NCBI GenBank assembly: GCA_934555865.1
Contig: CAKTFI010000049.1
Span: forward strand, 1-7,632
Source of the DNA: an uncultured Christensenellaceae bacterium
GTDB lineage: Bacteria; Bacillota; Clostridia; Christensenellales; Christensenellaceae
DNA: 7,632 nt
Direction of reading: 5' to 3'
In this document: piece after piece, positions 6,383 through 7,632 of the stretch
Layout of the letters: each line of letters starts with the position of its first letter
Numbering within the stretch: the first letter of the stretch is position 1
The notes under the pieces: model-generated
Told to the model about the DNA's origin: nothing
What the model saw: only the letters and a program-made list of their open reading frames with translations
Database searches by the model: none
Position numbers and translations under genes: made by a program

Positions 6383-6856
6383 TTATTCGTTTGCCGTCGC
6401 CGTCTGCCTGCGCAGCGTCTGGCACAGCGCCCAAAGTGATTCGTCGTTTGTCAATTGATAGGCGTCTCCTTTGCGGAGCAGCGCCTGCCCTTCAAAGGAG
6501 AAGAGGAATTCCCGGCCGTCCTGGCACATAAAGCGCAGCGATTGCTCGCTGTCCGTCGCGCGGATGTCCGTCCGTTCGGCGACCTCGACTTGGGCGAGGG
6601 CGTCAAACAGCTGCCGGATGACCGCCGGGTCGGTGAGCTCGACGCACTGCGGGGTGTCGAGGGTAAAGCAGTATTGCACCCGCACGACCTCCGCGCTGGA
6701 AAAACCGTCGGCGAAGCGGGAAAAGTCCTCCCCCAAGAAGGAAAACAGCGCGCCTTCGCCTTCCGGCGGCGCGGGATGCGCAGCACAGCCGGGCAAGAGC
6801 GGAAATAGCGCCAGGAACAGCAAAAAGAGCGCACAGGCAGGGCGAAACCGCTTCAT
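6383..6856 (-). CDS. Small lipoprotein of unknown function
   Basis: A 157-residue predicted lipoprotein. The signal peptide is clear: MKRFR, a hydrophobic core (about 7-20) and the lipobox LPGC with the lipidated cysteine at C24. The mature part begins with a Pro/Gly/Glu-rich spacer (27-36), followed by a compact alpha/beta domain containing VELTDPAVIRQLFDALAQVEV (72-92) and FMCQDGREFLFSFEGQAL (109-126). This strand-helix-strand pattern recurs in small Firmicutes lipoproteins that lack a known role; I cannot name the family. The start at 6856 is set by the lipobox distance and TGAGGA (6861-6866). A longer in-frame start at 7042 would put 62 odd residues before the signal peptide. It leads an operon with the zinc-ribbon membrane protein, so the two may act together at the cell surface. 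Confidence 0.85.
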   Translation of the reverse strand: MKRFRPACALFLLFLALFPLLPGCAAHPAPPEGEGALFSFLGEDFSRFADGFSSAEVVRVQYCFTLDTPQCVELTDPAVIRQLFDALAQVEVAERTDIRATDSEQSLRFMCQDGREFLFSFEGQALLRKGDAYQLTNDESLWALCQTLRRQTATANE

Positions 6857-6860
6857 AAAT

Positions 6861-6866
6861 TCCTCA
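6861..6866 (-). promoter_or_regulatory. Ribosome binding site of the lipoprotein gene
   Basis: TGAGGA on the - strand, 4 nt before the ATG at 6856. Spacing is short but usable, and it agrees with the position of the signal peptide. Confidence 0.6.
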
Positions 6867-6891
6867 CAGTTTAAAAAAGAATCCCATATAA

Positions 6892-6897
6892 AGTATA
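6892..6897 (-). promoter_or_regulatory. Possible -10 box for the lipoprotein operon
   Basis: TATACT on the - strand, about 35 bp upstream of the lipoprotein ATG. No good -35 is found 16-18 bp further upstream, so this is a weak call based on the -10 match and position only. Confidence 0.35.
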
Positions 6898-6974
6898 GGG
6901 AAGTTTTGCTTGCAGGAGAAGGGAGTTTCCGAGTTTGGCAATGACAATTTTCCTCTTTTGCGGCGGCGCATTTA

Positions 6975-6983
6975 TGGTATAAT
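6975..6983 (+). promoter_or_regulatory. Extended -10 promoter for the tandem-HTH gene
   Basis: TGGTATAAT: a perfect TATAAT (6978-6983) with the upstream TG of an extended -10. The -35 region (around 6955-6960, CTTTTG) is poor, as is common with extended -10 promoters. Transcription would begin near 6990, about 53 nt before the ATG. Confidence 0.65.
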
Positions 6984-7002
6984 AGGAGACACGACAAAAA
7001 TC

Positions 7003-7022
7003 GCCTGCGCGTGCGCGCGGGC
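7003..7022 (+). other. G/C-rich hairpin in the leader of the tandem-HTH gene
   Basis: An 8-bp stem with one G-U pair (7003-7010 with 7015-7022) closes a GTGC loop, ending 11 nt before the GGAGGG ribosome binding site. There is no T-run. It could modulate translation or stability; this is inference. Confidence 0.4.
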
Positions 7023-7042
7023 AGCTGCTTTTTGGAGGGCAT

Positions 7043-7600
7043 ATGAGATTCAGTGCGCAGCTACAAGAGTATATCGACCGGCTTGCCTGTTCGGCAAAGG
7101 AGCTTTCGGCGGCGTCCGGGCTGTCCGACGCGGTGATCAGCCGCTATCGGTCGGGGGATCGGGAACCGGCCCGTGACAGTGCGCAGCTGACGCAGCTAGC
7201 CCAGGGGATCGCCAAGCTGGCGCAGGCGGCGGGCGTTCCCGGCCTTTCCCGGGAGGAAGTGACCGCCGGGCTGCAGGCGGCGATCGACGAGGAGGCGCGC
7301 CGGGCGGACCATGTGAACGCAAACCTGAAAAGCGCGCTTTCCGTGCTGCAGGTGAGCATCGCCGAGCTGGCGCGGGCGCTGAATTTCGACGCCTCCTATC
7401 TGTCGCGCATCCTCTCGGGGCAGCGTCGCCCCGTGGATATCGAGGACTTTGTGGAGCGCACCTGCCAATTCCTGGTGCGGTCCTGCGAGCGGAACGGCAA
7501 GACGGAGGTTCTGCGGCATCTGCTCGGCGATCCGGAGGCCGCGGGAGAGGCATTGCCCGCGCTGGCTGATGGGAGTTTTCAGGTGTTTGGACAGCTTTAG
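7043..7600 (+). CDS. Tandem helix-turn-helix (XRE-like) DNA-binding protein
   Basis: A 185-residue protein with two XRE-like helix-turn-helix units in one chain. Unit 1 (17-42) runs from SAKELSAASGL to SRYRSGDREP, and unit 2 (105-130) from SIAELARALNF to SRILSGQRRP. Aligned without gaps they share 10 of 26 residues, including the S-R-x-x-S-G-x-R-x-P ending, so they look like an internal duplication. Between them is a helical linker (about 48-100) rich in Ala, Glu and Gln. It is expected to be a cytoplasmic transcription regulator; its targets are unknown. The start is supported by GGAGGG 4 nt upstream and an extended -10 promoter. It diverges from the lipoprotein operon across 186 bp and could control it. 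Related Clostridia proteins, as I recall them, often carry a long C-terminal region after the HTH part; here the frame stops at TAG 7598-7600, so the protein may be short or truncated. Confidence 0.85.
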   Translation: MRFSAQLQEYIDRLACSAKELSAASGLSDAVISRYRSGDREPARDSAQLTQLAQGIAKLAQAAGVPGLSREEVTAGLQAAIDEEARRADHVNANLKSALSVLQVSIAELARALNFDASYLSRILSGQRRPVDIEDFVERTCQFLVRSCERNGKTEVLRHLLGDPEAAGEALPALADGSFQVFGQL

Positions 7601-7613
7601 AACCTCGATCAAG

Positions 7614-7619
7614 TTGACA
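7614..7619 (+). promoter_or_regulatory. Possible -35 box at the right edge
   Basis: A perfect TTGACA begins 14 bp after the HTH stop codon. Its -10 would fall beyond the window, so it cannot be confirmed. The bases right after the first TTG form a small inverted repeat (ACAAATTGT). Confidence 0.25.
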
Positions 7620-7632
7620 AATTGTTCCATTG

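Overview
The window looks like chromosome from a G+C-rich member of the Clostridia, most likely an Oscillospirales-type gut bacterium. This is inferred from the strong AGGAGG-type ribosome binding sites, TTGCAA/TATAAT-type promoters and the gene families present: a DUF1540 peptide, a beta-helix protein with an AIDGTSVTLALG leader, a MalY/PatB enzyme and a tandem-HTH regulator. No rRNA, tRNA, CRISPR array, insertion sequence or phage gene is visible.

Left part (1-1782, + strand): the 3' portion of a family 5 extracellular solute-binding protein of a peptide/nickel-type ABC transporter, cut by the left edge, then a 55-residue cysteine-rich DUF1540 peptide. Both run into a strong bidirectional hairpin terminator shared with the convergent YdcF-family (DUF218) membrane protein gene at 1809-2564 on the - strand.

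Middle (2565-4032): a 203-bp divergent control region separates the YdcF gene from a MalY/PatB-type PLP-dependent C-S lyase/aminotransferase. It holds recognisable promoters in both directions, two palindromic stretches and a small leader hairpin. A second bidirectional terminator lies between the lyase and the convergent gene that follows.

Right-centre (4040-5750): the most unusual part. A secreted-type beta-helix protein gene on the - strand has lost its 5' end, including the secretion signal. It abuts, head to head, the last 75 codons of a sensor histidine kinase on the + strand, which has lost everything upstream. Both truncations meet within about 25 bp (5465-5489), as expected if one deletion, or an assembly join, removed the 5' parts of two divergent genes.

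Right part (5719-7632): a two-gene - strand operon encodes a small lipoprotein (6383-6856) and a membrane protein with two C-terminal zinc ribbons (5766-6353), and ends in a terminator shared with the kinase remnant. Divergent from it is a 185-residue protein with two internally similar helix-turn-helix units (7043-7600). The genes do not form one pathway. They appear to be separate short transcription units, and I see no convincing new multi-gene system.
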